The notes under the pieces are model-generated. The model was not told where the DNA came from. It ran no database searches and saw only the letters and a program-made list of their open reading frames with translations. Shown here in pieces: positions 36,801 through 51,800 of a stretch of DNA of 64,000 nt. Positions within the stretch are counted from its first letter, which is position 1, and each line of letters begins with the position of its first letter. The stretch is from Pagrus major (lineage: Eukaryota > Chordata > Actinopteri > Spariformes > Sparidae). Where the stretch lies: the NCBI RefSeq assembly GCF_040436345.1, contig NC_133234.1, forward strand, positions 13,532,446 to 13,596,445, in the 5' to 3' direction. The position numbers and the translations under genes are program-made.

Positions 36801-39800
36801 AGCCCATTCAGTTGTCACTGAATCAATGACAGTAGCGTGACAACACCAGTGTGTGCGTGGCCACTGCACAATCTTTCCTTGTTGCGATGCATTCCTACAA
36901 GCCCTGCAGTGTATTTATAGATGCAGTATACTTTGTGCTTTATCAAATAAATAATAAAACACAGACATGGCCTGAAGAGCCAAAGAGAAAGGTAATTCAT
37001 ACTTGAGTGGAGCCCATATATATAAGAAGCCTGAGTGCCCTCAGTGTATTGTGCGTGTGACCATGTATTTTTCGACATTATGCACTTATGCAATATCAAG
37101 TGCAACATACTTATAAGAGGCGGCCTTATAACTAAGCAAACGGAGGGAACCAGTTTCAGTTATTTTTCTTGAAAGGTCTCGCTTCTCTCGCCCAGCTTTT
37201 CTTTGAATTGGAAATTGGATGAGAGCCTACACATATTTTCTCCAAGTGCCTTCATGACGGAAACAGACTAAGCAGAGGACTTAAGACTGAGCCGCTGTAT
37301 TTATTGAGGAGATTAGCTGACAACCATTTAGCCAAAGAAGTGACCTTCCAGGAAAGTCATTGATGTAGTAGAAGTCAACATCCAATCTGTAGTTTGAGTT
37401 GTTCAATTCGCAATGATGGTTACGTTAGGAGGTTATTTTGCATCAGACGTGATGTTTTTTAAGGATACACTCTCATAGTTTGACAAGTAAGATTATCACG
37501 TTTGTTCCAGGTTTTCTATCTTTTGTCTTTCTCGCAACCCCTCTACCCAACCAACCCCCCTCTATGCACACACACTCTCTCTCTCCGGCCTTTTTTCCTC
37601 TCCTTCTCCATCTCTTCTCGCTACCTCTTTTCTCCACAGCTATGTTTCTCGCTAGTTGGTGTCTGACCTACTTTCTCAGATTGCTGCAGTGCTCTCCCCC
37701 TCTGTATCGTGAAAAACACACACACACACACAGAGGTTCTCAATCACTCTCCTACCTCTACCCCCATATCAGCTCCCGTGTCCCAGGGAGGCAGGATAGC
37801 ACCAGCGGGACCCGCTCAGGATGCTTCCTCATTGGCTGAGCACCAGAAAACCTTCACATGGGCAAATCAGGGCAACGAGGAGAATTTTGCCCTGAAGTTT
37901 TATGCACTTGTGTTTTTATGTCATTGTTGCCATTCCTCCCTACGACGACATTAATGATGTTAGTAATATTGTAACTGCTAGACTGAGGAAATGAGGCTGA
38001 AACGCGTGAGATCCGTCCGCAAAGTGAGTTTTTTCCTCGCGCTGCAGTGCTTTTCGACCTGACAAATGCGATCATTACACACTCATACAGTACACAACAG
38101 AAAATAGTGGCAAAACTGCAGTAACATTGTATCTTCTATGTAGGCTACGCAGGTGGAGACACAGGAGGGGGCGGACAGGTGGGAGGGAGACCAGACGATG
38201 TGGATCCATGCGTAGAGAAGCACAGAAGGAAGAAGTTGAAGCAATCCAGAAGAAAGGACAGAGCACGATGAAAGTGAGAGGAGGTGAGGACCGAATGCCA
38301 AAATAGTGAGCCAACGCTGCCAAAAGTATCCTGAGCTAAGCTTTGCTACAATAAGCTGAGGTAGCTCATCGTTCCGGTGATCCCGAAGTGATGTGACTGT
38401 GTCGTGCAAGGAGAGGACTTTTAAAAAGACAAGGAAGAGGACAGAAAGCACAAAAAAAGAGAGTGAGAGTGGGAAGAATAGAAAAAGGGGAAAAGCTCTC
38501 AGAAGACTGAAGGCTAATTGTAAATGACAGGCCTGAGCCATGAAAGCAACTTCTGTCAACCAGAGGGACAAAGGGAGCTCTGTCTTATTTTTCCTACATG
38601 TTAGAAAATGGAAAATACATGAAAATGTTAGAATCTTGTCCACAGAACATCAAAATGAGGACTCAAGATGTAATATAATGTCAAATACAGCCATCTAATG
38701 ACACTAAACACTGTTGTAAGGTCCCAACACAGAAGAGGTTGCAGGCGATGTGATGGACTCAAACAGCTACAGTGGAGAAATGTCGGTTTGCCAAATTTCT
38801 CCACTTAGTAGTAGTAAACAATAGTTTTGTTTTGGCTAAGCTGACACTTTAAATAGACCACATAATAGATACTGTCAAAACAATGTTCATTTTTCACCAA
38901 ATGTAGCTCTGCAGATTATTCATAAGGCTCATCATTTACTGAAAAATACTTTGTAAACAGAGCAGTTTGAAATACACTCACTGTAATGCAATCAAATACA
39001 CCAGCACTGCCATAAATTCTGCCTTTACAAATCTAATATTGTCAACTTTTAGGTGTTCATTTAACCACGTTTGTTAGTGAGGTTGTAGTTTGTAGAGGTC
39101 TTAAACTGGGCTGCATCATATTAAGAGGTGTTTCTACGATCAATATGGTTTTATCAGGGCCATTACCAATACCAATTATTAGTCCTCAAGGAGGCCAATA
39201 ACTGATAATTGGAACAGATTTACATTTGCAGTAAAAGTAAAAACCTTAGTGTCAAAATTTAGAATAACCAGTGATACTAAGTACAATTTACTCAAGTACA
39301 ACTTCAGTACAATTATGAGATATTTTACTAAAAATCCCATTTTCTGCTACTTACCACTCCACTCCACTACATATATATTTGATTACTTTAATAACTAGTT
39401 ACTTTGCAGATTGCGATTATTCAGTGTTGATAGGCTGTTACTTGTGATGTGAGTAGTGACAACAGACAGAGAGAAGATGCCGCATCAGAGCCAAGTGCAT
39501 TTTTAAATTAATTTAGCAGTAATCAGACAAAAAAGGGGGGAAAAAACACACCTTTCTGACAGTGTCAACAAAAACTTAAACAATCAAAGATCTTTTGAAG
39601 TAGAATTCATGGCAGAACTGCTGTATTGGATTAAATGACATTGTAAGGATGAACCTAATGAAGTGGTCCTTGAATGTGTCACTGAATTTGTCCCCAGCAT
39701 GCATGCAGTAGTTGTTAGTTTTTTGTTTCCTGCTGCAAAATAATACTCATCCTCTTGATCTTGCAACCAAGACAGCTCCAGGTAATAGAAAGTAAAAAGA

Positions 39801-42800
39801 AAACTAAAAGAAATAAAAGAGAAAACACAAATCCGCTATTGATATGCAGCTCACTAAATAAACTAAATAAATAAATAAACACTACAGTTTTGATCAGATC
39901 CTCATCCAGACCATTGTATCATTTTTTACTCAGACATTCCTGAATTAACATACTCCCACACCAAAACAATATTTTCTAAGCATTCTGTCTTTTCTCGTCT
40001 CGCCGGTACAGTATGAATACAGAGAAGGCACCAGAGGTTTGTGATTCAACTGCCAAGCCTCTCCTGATTTGCAGATTCGCCCACTTTCTCTAAATTAAAC
40101 TTTGGTGTCGGGTGGGAAATCTTGCGCACGAGGGAAATAAGACGCCTGTGTTTCAATCTCACAACCTGAGACTCGTCGGTGAGGAAAGACTCACCGATGA
40201 GCCTTTTCATGGAAATCATAACACATGCAGGTCTGAGGAGAAATTAACACTGGGTCGCATGGTAACATGGTAGCATGCTAAGTGCAGCTTTAACCTATTC
40301 TACTGTGCTGTAATTAATTGAGCCACGCAATAGTTAAAAGCCACAGTACAATATTGCTGCTGATTAAACAAAGGCTCATTCATGGTTGCAGTAATTAAAT
40401 CATACAGTATTTCAAGATGGCAGAGCACAGTGGATTACACTGTAGATCTGAACATCAAATCAATATTGATCAATCCATCACAGCAGCCAGTCCTCTTTAA
40501 ATATGCAGCAGCAGCATGTCAGGCTCAGATCTGTTGTTGGGTGTGAGGAGTGAGAGAGAAGCACTCCAGCGGCTTTAACACGGGGCTGGGTAGTATGTTG
40601 TATTGTTATCGTGATATGGCTTAATTGTTGTCTTTTTCCTGGTTTTAAAGGCTGTATTACCGTAAAGTGATGTCATTTTCTGAACTTACCAGACTGTTGT
40701 ACTTTAACCACATAGTCATTACATCCAAATAACTGATTAGGGATACAAATTTTAAGCAGTTTCTATGATTGATACTCAGCTGCCTTAACAATCAATTATT
40801 GGTCTTAATCTATGTTCGATGCAAAATCAGCAAAGGCATTATTAGGGGTGAAAAGAACAAATAAAGTAAACACAAGTTACTTAAATGATAAACTAAATAA
40901 CACAAAATAATGACTTTAATTTAACTGCAGCGCTCCTGTTTTTTTGCTATTCAACACCTGTCCCAACAAAATCCAACCCATACCGAGGCTACTAAATGGC
41001 TCATGTAATCATATTAGTTTGTGTAGGATGGCTATTTGTATTTTTAAATGACAAATTACTTGTATTTTAATTAAATACGTTTTCTCATACCAGTATTTTG
41101 CATATTATTTAGATATATTTGATAAGCAAGTATTGGTAATTTTTTAATTTTTTACCTTTATTCACCAAAGTTGTGCATACACATATAGACAATATGAACA
41201 TACGAACAAATACAGAAACCTGAAGGACATAGATAGGTAACAATAAAAGGTATTTGTAATGTGAAACAAGATACTTTATGATGTAACTGTGCCCATCTGT
41301 TGGTAAAAACGTTTTTTAAGCGATTTCAGCGATTAATCAATTAATTATGAATCATTAACATCCCTATTACTGATCATTTTATAACTTTATATGCAAAATC
41401 TTCATAAAAAACCTCATTATGTTAATATTTTGTGAAATTGTCAACCGTCCCTATAATCACTACAGTATTGTTGCAATATCAATATGGAGATATTTGGTCA
41501 AAAACATTGTGATCTTTGATTTTGTTGCTCATTTATTGAGTGCTTTTAAGGAGATTATCCGAAAAATTATCAAATTATCCGAATATAGTCTTGGATATTA
41601 TTTGAAGGCCTAAATGGCTCAGGCCTTACAGCAGTTGCTGTCTCCATTGTAAAACAAACCCCACTGCCGATGAAAATCTCTCTACATGACTCAGGCAGAA
41701 ATGTTCTCAGACGAGGTAACGTATTAAAGTTTTAATGATGTTATGTTTAGTCATGTTTGCGGCTAGAGCGAGAACGGTACTGGCCCTTCACAGATATGCT
41801 GATATCTGCATATATTTTGTCCGATAATTCATGACTTCCTTCCTCACTCTGAAAGATATAGCAACAAGCAACTATATGAAATGCACAGATTTCTCTTGGT
41901 TGTACTCTTGGTTTATTTGGACACAGCTCAACAAAATATATAACAAAGGTCTTTTTTTAGACATTTTAAAGTGGAAAAGTTTCATATTATATCTTAAAAA
42001 CTATTCATCAGACCTGCATGTAGCACACAGGTGTGTGTGAGTCTTTGTGTACACTACATGTGCCTCTGTATGCATGTGTTGGCGTAAACGCCTGGCATAA
42101 GTGTGCGAGTGTGTGCGGACATGACTCAGAATGTGAGCGAGACAAACAGCCTATGGGCACGGGAGGTGTGTGTGCACACTCGCTGATCGCAGATAGTGAG
42201 CGGTAGCTACACGAGCACTGCATCGAGGCGATGGAGAGGGGCGAGCGGAGAGACGGAGAGAAAGAAAGAGGTGGAGGAAGATGATAAAAGGAGGAATAGC
42301 GTTCTGTCACTTCACACTTATTTATCTCCTCGGGCACTTTCTCCCTCCATCCCTCTCCTCGCTGCAACATGGAGTAAACATGTACGTGTGTGTGCGTGTG
42401 TAAACGCTCCGAATACACACGATTCAGAGGAACGCTGTAATATTGGTGTGAAGCTTAATGCGTTGAATTCCCTACAGTAAAGCTACCATGTGTGACACCT
42501 GCAGCCCGATGACCTTCAAGGCCCAATAGAGTCTCCCTCGCTCTCTAGACTGAAATTAGATTTGGAAAGATCATCAACATAAATTTAAAAGAGCGGGAGT
42601 CAGAGATGAGGAGAGAGAAAGTGAGAGAGAGAAGCAGATGAGAAAGAGCACGAGAGAGAGAGAGAGAGAGAGCAACTGTGAAAGGAAGTTGATGATAGAG
42701 AGCGTTGATTGTGTTTCGATGGATGAATGGAGAGGAGAGAGTGAAGGAATGGAGTGAAGGGAGATGAAAAGATGAGCGGAGGAGAGTAGACAATGACGTG

Positions 42801-45800
42801 AATCTCGCCAATCAAGGGGAGAGAGCAGGGCACCGGAGAGTGAGGGTGCAATAAAGAGATAGGGAGGAAGAAGAAAGGAGGAGGTGTTGGGAGAGCACGA
42901 ATGTAAGTGATATAACCAAGGAGAGATTGTCGGGGCTGATATTAGCCCTACAGGCGTTTTTGCATGCACGGCGGTGCGCTGCGCTCTTCCTTAACGGGAC
43001 CCTAGTGGCGCTGTGTTTACTGCGGCACCATCCAGAAGAGCTTTATCATTACAGTATTACCACAGCCCTGCCTGGCTCTCTGTCACCATGACAACCACTG
43101 CGTTAGCCTCTGCTTTCAGGCACCAAGGACAGGACTAAGCCAAATACTGCTCCTACAGCTGGCGTAAAGGGCTGAATGTAGAGGAGCAAGATTGCGATCG
43201 TTTCGGTCCGTCCGATTGCTCAGTGAAAGATTAACATTTCTAAGGTCGAGGGCGAGTGACCTTGACAGAAATACGGAGACAAATAAAGGCTTTTGCTTCC
43301 TGTTAACAGTGCTTTTGTTCCATGTGCACTGATGGTGATGTTTGATCAGCATTAGTATGATGAACAGCATCCTGGAAGGACAGAAGGATGGGGAGTCTTT
43401 CCCAGAGGGCAAATCAAATGGGCGACCACTGCTGCAGAGTCAGCAATGATAAGAAGACATTGAAGGATGATGTGAAATCTGCACATGAATGAGGCATGAA
43501 AAATGAACATTTAAACGATGTGAAATACAGAGTATTCTCCTGAAGGGCAACCACAGCAATGGTTTCGGACCGGGATCGGGTGATTAATCTATTATCTTAG
43601 GTGAACGACTGTGGCCATCACTCAAAGACTTCCAAAGTAGCCACTTAGCCTGCAGTGTGAGTATAACCTTGGGTGGCTTACAGGAATCGCCTTCACTTGC
43701 ACCATCATCATCTTCACTGTTATACTCTGAGAAACGCTGCGAAATAATTGAAGGTTTTTGCTACTTTCTTCTGAGATTACAGAAAAAACAACCTAAACCT
43801 AACAGTCAAACACTCTTCAACAAGACAAAGAGAACAACTAAAATGTCAAAAGAGAGAGAGAGAGTTCCCTTCAGGGACATGGCGTGTGAAATGGACGGGC
43901 AGTAAAAACTGAGTGGAAAGGCAGAGAGAGATGTACAGAGAGAGAGAGAGAGAGAGAACAGTACAAAATAGATGCCTTTCATTTTTTTCCAGCGTTGCAT
44001 TTTTTCTTCACGTTGAATTATGAATTACTTTAGTGGCTTTTAGCCGTTTATGACCCTCAACCTCAAGGCTTCCTCATGTGAGGTTAAGTTACGCTGGCAT
44101 GGGCCATGAATAGTGACTAAGAATGTTAAGCACTGTTACTTCAGACCATCAGTTTTGCATTACGTCTACTAAATACAGTTAATACCACATGGAGCGCAAC
44201 CGACTGCACTTTCATTTAAGAATGCGACTGTCAGTTGCTTTCATTTTCCTGAAACAGATTTTAAGCAGTTTTAACCAACATTTTTATATCAGCGATGGTT
44301 CACACGACTACTTGCATGTGAAAGGGCTTCCCTTTAGGGCTGCAGCTAACAATTACAATTACATATTGTGAAAAATTGTGAAGGAGTGTTTTAATGTCTA
44401 ACGTCATTTGCTAAAGTTTAGTCTATAAAATGTGAAAAGATTGTGAAAAATGCTCGTCACAACTTCCCAGAGCCCAAAAGTGACAACTTCATATTGCCTC
44501 TTTTATCCAACGAACAGCCCTAAACACATTAACTCTTCACTTTCTTTCACAAATGGCGAAGACACTGAAGAATTTGGTATCAGCAAATGTTTGGCAACTA
44601 ATTTTCTTTCAATCGACTTATTAATTGACGTGCTAATCGTTGCAGCTCTAGTTCGCTTATAGTGAAGAGAATTGCTACCTGACTCTTCAGTTCCCTCGAG
44701 GTTGAAAGACCATTTTGGCTTCTTTCAGCCGATTGTTTTGGCCCGCCACTTTACTGTTTTGGTTCACTCTTACTGCTCTCATTAGCATCGTTTACAGCTA
44801 AAGAAACAGCTGTTTAGACCAAAAGAAACGGCTTTGATAAACCAGCCATTTCTTACCAGCACAGCACCAAATGACAAACAGACAAAGTTTGTGATTGGCT
44901 GGTGATCATAGCGGCGCATTTAGCTGCTAAAGCACTGGATATTTTTCTCAGGAGTCGGTGTGGACCAAAAGCAGAGCCAAAAGGAGAGTAAATATTGGTC
45001 TTAATCATTAGGTGGACACAAACACACTTCAAATGAATGCTAATGTAGCACCTTATGTGTCAATAGGCCGCTGTTTGCTAATGACTTTGTCAACTTAAAA
45101 ACCAATAGTATTGTTTTTAGCTGTTGCTACACTTATTGAAGGTTTAAAGGTATTATAATTACGATGATATGCAATAAAGAAATGCACACAAATCTTCAAA
45201 TTTAAGCTGTTATCAACTAATGTTTGGAATTTTATTTGATAATAAACTATTGTTCACGTCATCTATCAATGAATTAAGGAATCATTTTGGTGAAATTTTA
45301 GGCATCCTCCTCTTTGTACTGCAGTAACGTTGCACAGAGGTTCTACCAGTTCAGTAAAGTCTAGATTTCAAGGTGCACTCATCTTATGTCAAAGAGGGGA
45401 TCCATGACAGCTGATAATATTAGACTGAAAATCAGACAACATATCAAATTCCTGTGACCCTATCTACCCCTATTTCTTTCCGTCCCAGAGGAACTGCAGC
45501 CGTGTCTCATCTCAAGGGAAATGCGATCGACGTGGGTGGAGGATGTCGGCGTCCGAGCCATGACAGGCAGTTAAAGCGGAAGATTGGGAGCCCCTGCTAG
45601 GGGTCACCCAACACGGGACACTGCGGGATAATGAAGGGCATGATAGGTGAGGCGTGGAAGAGGGTGGGACCGGTGGAAGTGGATGCGGGGACCGGCAGAG
45701 AGGAGGGATGTAATGTGTTGCATGTGACTGCATTCCTGCGAACATGCTATATGAGTCTCACACGTGTGCGTTTGGCCCATCAAACATTTTGAATGCGAGA

Positions 45801-48800
45801 GCAGATGAAGGAGGAGGAGCGATGGAGGTTGGAGAGAGGTGGCGCTGAACTTAGATATAATTAGCTTCTGCTCTGGGTAATCCTTGGGCATACTTTATTT
45901 TCTGAGAGCGAGAATCACGGACTCTCTGAGGTCAGCGCTCTCGGAAGTGATCCTGGTAAAATTTCAATCACAATGCAGACTTCTGTTTCAGACATTCCCT
46001 GAATGACTCAACTCCTTGACATGCTACAGTTGAATCTGTAAGCTCTCCTACACACACACACACACACACACTGCTCTCCACTCGACACGTCACAGTGGCG
46101 TATCGGCTCTGCAGCGTTCAGGTCCTTTCTTTTTAATTCCCACTGCAGTCAAACATTCCTGAAGACAAACAAATGGTGTGTGCAGGTGAGTGAACTGTAC
46201 ATGCGTCCGTTCCCTCTCCTGTTTTGTATTCGTCCCAGATTACTGCAGCATACGATGTGCATTTGTCCTTGCGACGCAGCCCCCCTATTTCTCAGCTGAT
46301 CCTCCCTTTTTCCTCCCTTCCTCACCCCTTTCTCCATCCATCCCGTCCTCTCCTGCTTGTATTGTTCGAAAGCAAGTTTGGCAAAGCTGTCCCTCTCCTA
46401 ATAGCTGCGATGACAGACTGCCTTCATGCCTCCTCCTCCTCCTCTAAACGCCCTCCGTCCTTTCTCCCGCTGCCTTTGTCCCTCTGTGCATCAGTAACTG
46501 TCCTCAATCTACCTCATAGCTCCATCATAAAACAGAAAATGAAACGTCATGGGACTACATGTATCAACCTTTCTCTGTCAAGCTAAAAAAAAATTGAAAC
46601 GACAAAATTTTGAGAGAATGTCCCGATCTCAACAAACCTCGACGGGACATTCTGATACATATCCATCCAAATCCACTCCCAAATCCGACTGTTACACACT
46701 TCTCTAGATCACGTTTCCATTTAAAGTAGTCATTCGCTGTGCCTCCACTCTGCTGCCACTTGGACAGGAGGGACAATCACAAGGAAACAGATGGTCACAC
46801 AGGAATGACGCCCTCCAATGTCATTTTCCAAAGGAGTGAGCAGGGATACAGTTTGACTGTTTAAGTGCCACAGGGTAACGACATGTGGGCAACCATGCAT
46901 AGACGCTCACGAAACGGTTAGACAGGTTCTTTAACAACAACATGGTGACCATCAGCAGGTTAGTTCTGTGTGTTTTGATCGGTATATTCGTTAATCAGTT
47001 ACTCCTTTAACTCATTCTTTAGGCAAATATACAAAAATGTATCTTGTTTCACACCCTTAAATGTGCAGATTTGACGGTTTTCATAGTCTTCTATCATAGT
47101 TAATTGAATCCTTTGGTCTTGGGCCACATTTTTCCCCATTTTCTGCCAATTTATAGGCTAAAGCTAAAGTAATTAGTCGATGAAAGGATCAGTTGATCAG
47201 CAGGAACTATTTTGACAACCAATTTATTGTTCAAGTGATTTTTACTCCTTCTGTTATGTGAAAGTGGACTTCATATTTGCAGGTTTTTAACTGTTTGTCA
47301 AACAAAATGAGCAAATTGATGACATCACCTTAGGGTTTAAGAAACATAACACATTTAGACAAAATGATTTACCCTGTGACAACGGACTTCAAACAACATC
47401 TCTCCCGCAGCCAGTTTGCGGCTGCCCACAATAATGACATCAACATGTTTTAATGACTTACACGGCCTTTAAACTTAGATCGCTCAGATTTAAGGTATGT
47501 GGCCAATTTTAAGATAATCTGGATGGAACATCACAACATGTCCAAATTTTTCTATTCTGTTTTTGTTTTTTTAGTTTTTTCTGACACAATCTGACACTTC
47601 ATTGACTTCCATAAACTTTAAAGATTGGTGGTACACATTTTAGGAATATGAAGTGTTTAAAGATACTTTAAGAAATGACATCACATTAAGCAAAAATAGC
47701 AATGTATTGGACCATTTCTATTGCAAAGTTCACTTGCTTTATCAAGGTAAATAATCTGTTTATTAATTCCTAATAAAAAGATAATCCTTGATTGCAGGCC
47801 CTATAAAGATAAGGTTAGAAGTACTCACGAATTTAGTTCTTGTTTTTCTAACATTTTATTTAAAAGACAAAAACAAAATGCAAATGATTTAATTGTAAAA
47901 TTGTAATAATACATCAAGAATGTAAGAGTAATTTATTATATAATTTTATTATTTGGTTTAATATTATTTTAAATTAAATATCTGAAGGTATCATGTTTGC
48001 CCCTGTCAACTGACAAGTAAAAAAAACTACACAATAACCAATAACAGAAAATATTTTTTTTGTTTTCTGCCCTTAAATAACTACTGTTTGTTTGTTTTGT
48101 CACCTGTCAGCTAATCAACCTTCAGTCTGGCGGTGTACATCTTTGTTAAACGCATGTATTTGCGAAATTCACACGTGAGAAAGTGATCTCCAGGGTTACA
48201 TGTGGAGGCGTGTCAAAGAAGTGATTTATGTGTGCTGTGAGTGTGAATGCTCAGCAGAATGGTTTATGGGCAGCTACACTTACAGAGTACGGGCCAGTGT
48301 GTAAAGGTGAGTGTGCTGAGAGTGATTTATGTGCAGCCAGGTGTTTGAGCGGGTCAAATGTAAGATGCATGCTGCAATTGATTGGGTAAATGTGTTTCTA
48401 TACCACATCCAGACTTAAGTTACAGTATGTGCTGATGAATAATTGACTGCCTTGATGCAGTGAAAGGACTTCATTCAGAACACAATTACGACGATTTCCT
48501 CTCTGTCGGTATTCGCACACGGCGGACTTGTTTGTTTACATGTGCTTATGCGCGTGGCGGTCTGTGTGGTAGTACACAATACACTGCTCTCTCGTGTGAT
48601 TTGACAAGATTTGCCCCATTTAGAGAATTCAGACTCCCACCATTGTAATCGGCTCTGGCACCGTGCGAGCTTTCAACCATGCCAGTGCCCTGAATCATTT
48701 CGATCCCAGAGCACGAGAGCAAAGCATCCAGGGTTTACCACAAGTTCCAACTAATTGACTGTCCGTACGGTGGTGTGGAGCACTGATTCAGCACTTAACC

Positions 48801-51800
48801 AACATGGCTAAATGGACCCCGGGAGGAAGAGGAGGAGGAGGAGGGAGATGGCTGAGGAGGACATCAAGAGAAGAAGAAAGGTATTTGGAGTGAAAGGACA
48901 GCAATCATCGCAACATGTTAAACGCTTCTGTCTGAAATGTAACATGATACTTACAGCAAGGGGTTGACGTTTTGGAAAACTCCCTTTCTTGCCAAGATCG
49001 AGAGGAGAGGATCGATACCACTCTCATGTCTGTGCGGTAAATATGAAGCTGGAGTCAGCAGCGGAAACAGCTAGCTTAGGTCTGCTTTAAAGCATCAAAA
49101 CCATCTAGCAAGCACCTCTCCAGCTCACTAATTAACATTTTATATCTCTTTTGTTTAATCTGGAGAAAAAACAAACACTTTTTCTTGTCTCTGTCTCCAG
49201 GGAGTGTCTTTACCCAGCCACAAAATGGTCTGGCGCATAACCTTCACAAAATGGCAAATTCTTGTTTTCACTCTTTATATTTCAGTCAGTCAGGCTGGCT
49301 GATGTGCCCTGTTTCCAGTCTTTGTGCTAACCTCTGTGTAGCTAAATATGTAGCTACATTTTTACTGTGTAGATGTAAAAGTGGTGTCAATTCTCTCATC
49401 TCACTCTCAGCAAGAAAGCAGGTATTCATATTTCCCAAGATGTTTTATCTAACATTCAAACGCACAGTATGTAATAAGAGTCTTTCAGTCAAATCAATGG
49501 AAAATAAAAGATGTCGTTTGAGGTCTTTGTGAACAACAGCTCAGAAAGACATTCACAGATGATAATTTATTCAAGTTTTATTCAAGTTACGTTAAGTAAT
49601 GTTCACCGGCTTCCATCCTCACTCTACGACGTATCATATGGTGTTTAAACTGAAGTCAAAGCAACAGGCAATCAAATGAAACACACCGTCACCTTGAGTA
49701 AAACTACAGATTTGTCTGGGTTTGAAAATTGTTGGAAACATTCGGGATAATGTAAGTACACAACTCAACAATATGTATAACTAACATACCAGACTAACAC
49801 TGGTGACTTGCGAGGAATACGTCTAAACACAGGGACTGCATTTCTTTTTCCGCTCCACCACAAGCTTAAACTCGATCATGGCAGCAGACCGAACCTGCTA
49901 AAAAAAATCAAAATCAAACTCTGCCCTTTTTACCCCTTTAAAGTGCCTCTCACTTACTTAACACACGGATCGTGTCTCTGTCCTTGTTATGGGACATTGA
50001 GCATCTATCCAGTAAAGTATCACCAACAGACAGCGCTCAAGTTACAAGGCAGCAAACAGAGGGACTGTGACTTCCGAGGATGCGATCACAACACGAGAGG
50101 GCCTGCGGTACAAAACCTTGTCAGGGAAAATTGAAACTGAACACGATACATTTACCAACTGCAGGCACAGGAAAGGCAGGCTGACTAATTATCACGCTTG
50201 AGGAGAACAGTTTGCCTTAATAAACTCTGTGAGCACCTTAGAATAACGTCCTCCATCCCCTTTTCTCTGTCAAGACAGGTTTGGCTTGGTTACGGGCGTT
50301 GCTTGTGTGCAGAATGGTCATACAAGCACAAAGGGTTATCCTCTCACCAGTAATGGAGGAATAGATTTGCCACCAGCGAATGAAATTAAGGCCTCCTTTC
50401 CCCTCTCTTTGCTATTTTCAGCTGCAGCCCACAGGGAGAGGAACAAGAATGGAAGTGGGAAATAGGCCTTACAGCGGGGTCGGGGGTTTGGATGGAAACA
50501 ACTCGAAGCACCAAACCCCACAGCTGAACGTAAAGGTTTAATTCAACGCTGTTAAGACCTTTCGGTTCACAAAAGAACAACATTAAAGCAGTGAAAATTC
50601 ATCTCGATTTCACACCGGGACACAGTTTTGAGGTTCTAAACAGGATGTTGGTACACTCAGGAGAAGCATGTCTTTGTTGCAGTTTTAAGGTGAGATGCAG
50701 ATACAGATAATGGTGGCGGCTGTGATGTTGACTGTCCCTGGAGCTTCATGGACACACACAACAAATAACAGAGGAATAAGGCGAGGTAGGGTCCAGGGTT
50801 TGCTGTGATTGGCCCATACCTGACCAAAACCTTCACCACAGTTCCCGTTAAGCTCCAGGGGCAAACAAAACTAGTGCAAAAAAATCTCACAAGACTATTC
50901 AAAATTAGAAGTGACCCAGTATATAATAAAAACGAGTGTCTGATAATGGTGGAGGACAACATGCTTTGTTGAAAATTAAATGTAAGACCTTACCGACACT
51001 GTCCCCATCACTTTGTCTTTCTAAACCCACAAAGAACTCATCGTTTCTGTCACAAGGTCTTCTCCCCTAAAAATATGATGCAATGTCCCGACAGAAATGG
51101 TAATGTCGCCCAAAACCTGCCCTAAGCGATCTTCTTTTCCACCCAACACCATATCTATATATACACTAACGCCTATCAATACATCTTTTTTTATTTTCTG
51201 TCCACCACAGGGATTTTCTACCTGGAGACGACCTGTTCTGAGGCTGTCCGGCGCGGCGGCAGGTCACATTTGTGTCTATGACAGCATTGTGCGCTCCAGC
51301 ACTGAACGTTGTGGAAAAATGAACAGCGAACAATGAACCACAAGACATGACCTTCAGGGAGAAGGGGGTGCCTTCCGGACACAGCACCGCTCCCCCCAAA
51401 AAGCGAATCAAATACGGGCACACAAAGTCCGATTTTGGAGGGGGGCAAAGGGGCATCTTGTACATGCTGAGCTACAAACGGTGCATTGTCAGGAGATTTC
51501 TAATGGAGACAACTATGCCCTTCTGATGCAAAACTGGAAGTGACCAAAACACAGCTGAATCTTTGGGACTACAGTACAGGACAACATTCAAATAGTCAGA
51601 AATAGATTTCTATCTATGACAGCATTGTGCGCTCCAGCACTGAACGTTGTGGAAAAATGAACAGCGAACAATGAACCACAAGACATGACCTTCAGGGAGA
51701 AGGGGGGGCCCTCCGGACACAGCACCGCTCCCCCCGAAAAAGAGAATCAAATACGGGCACACAAAGTCCGATTTTGGAGGGGGGCAAAGGGGCATCTTGT

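Noticed and set aside
38083..38643. 186-codon minus-strand open frame inside kcnc3 intron 1
   Set aside because: Leu/Ser/Phe-rich translation from pyrimidine-rich DNA, no domain recognised, no splice or start support.
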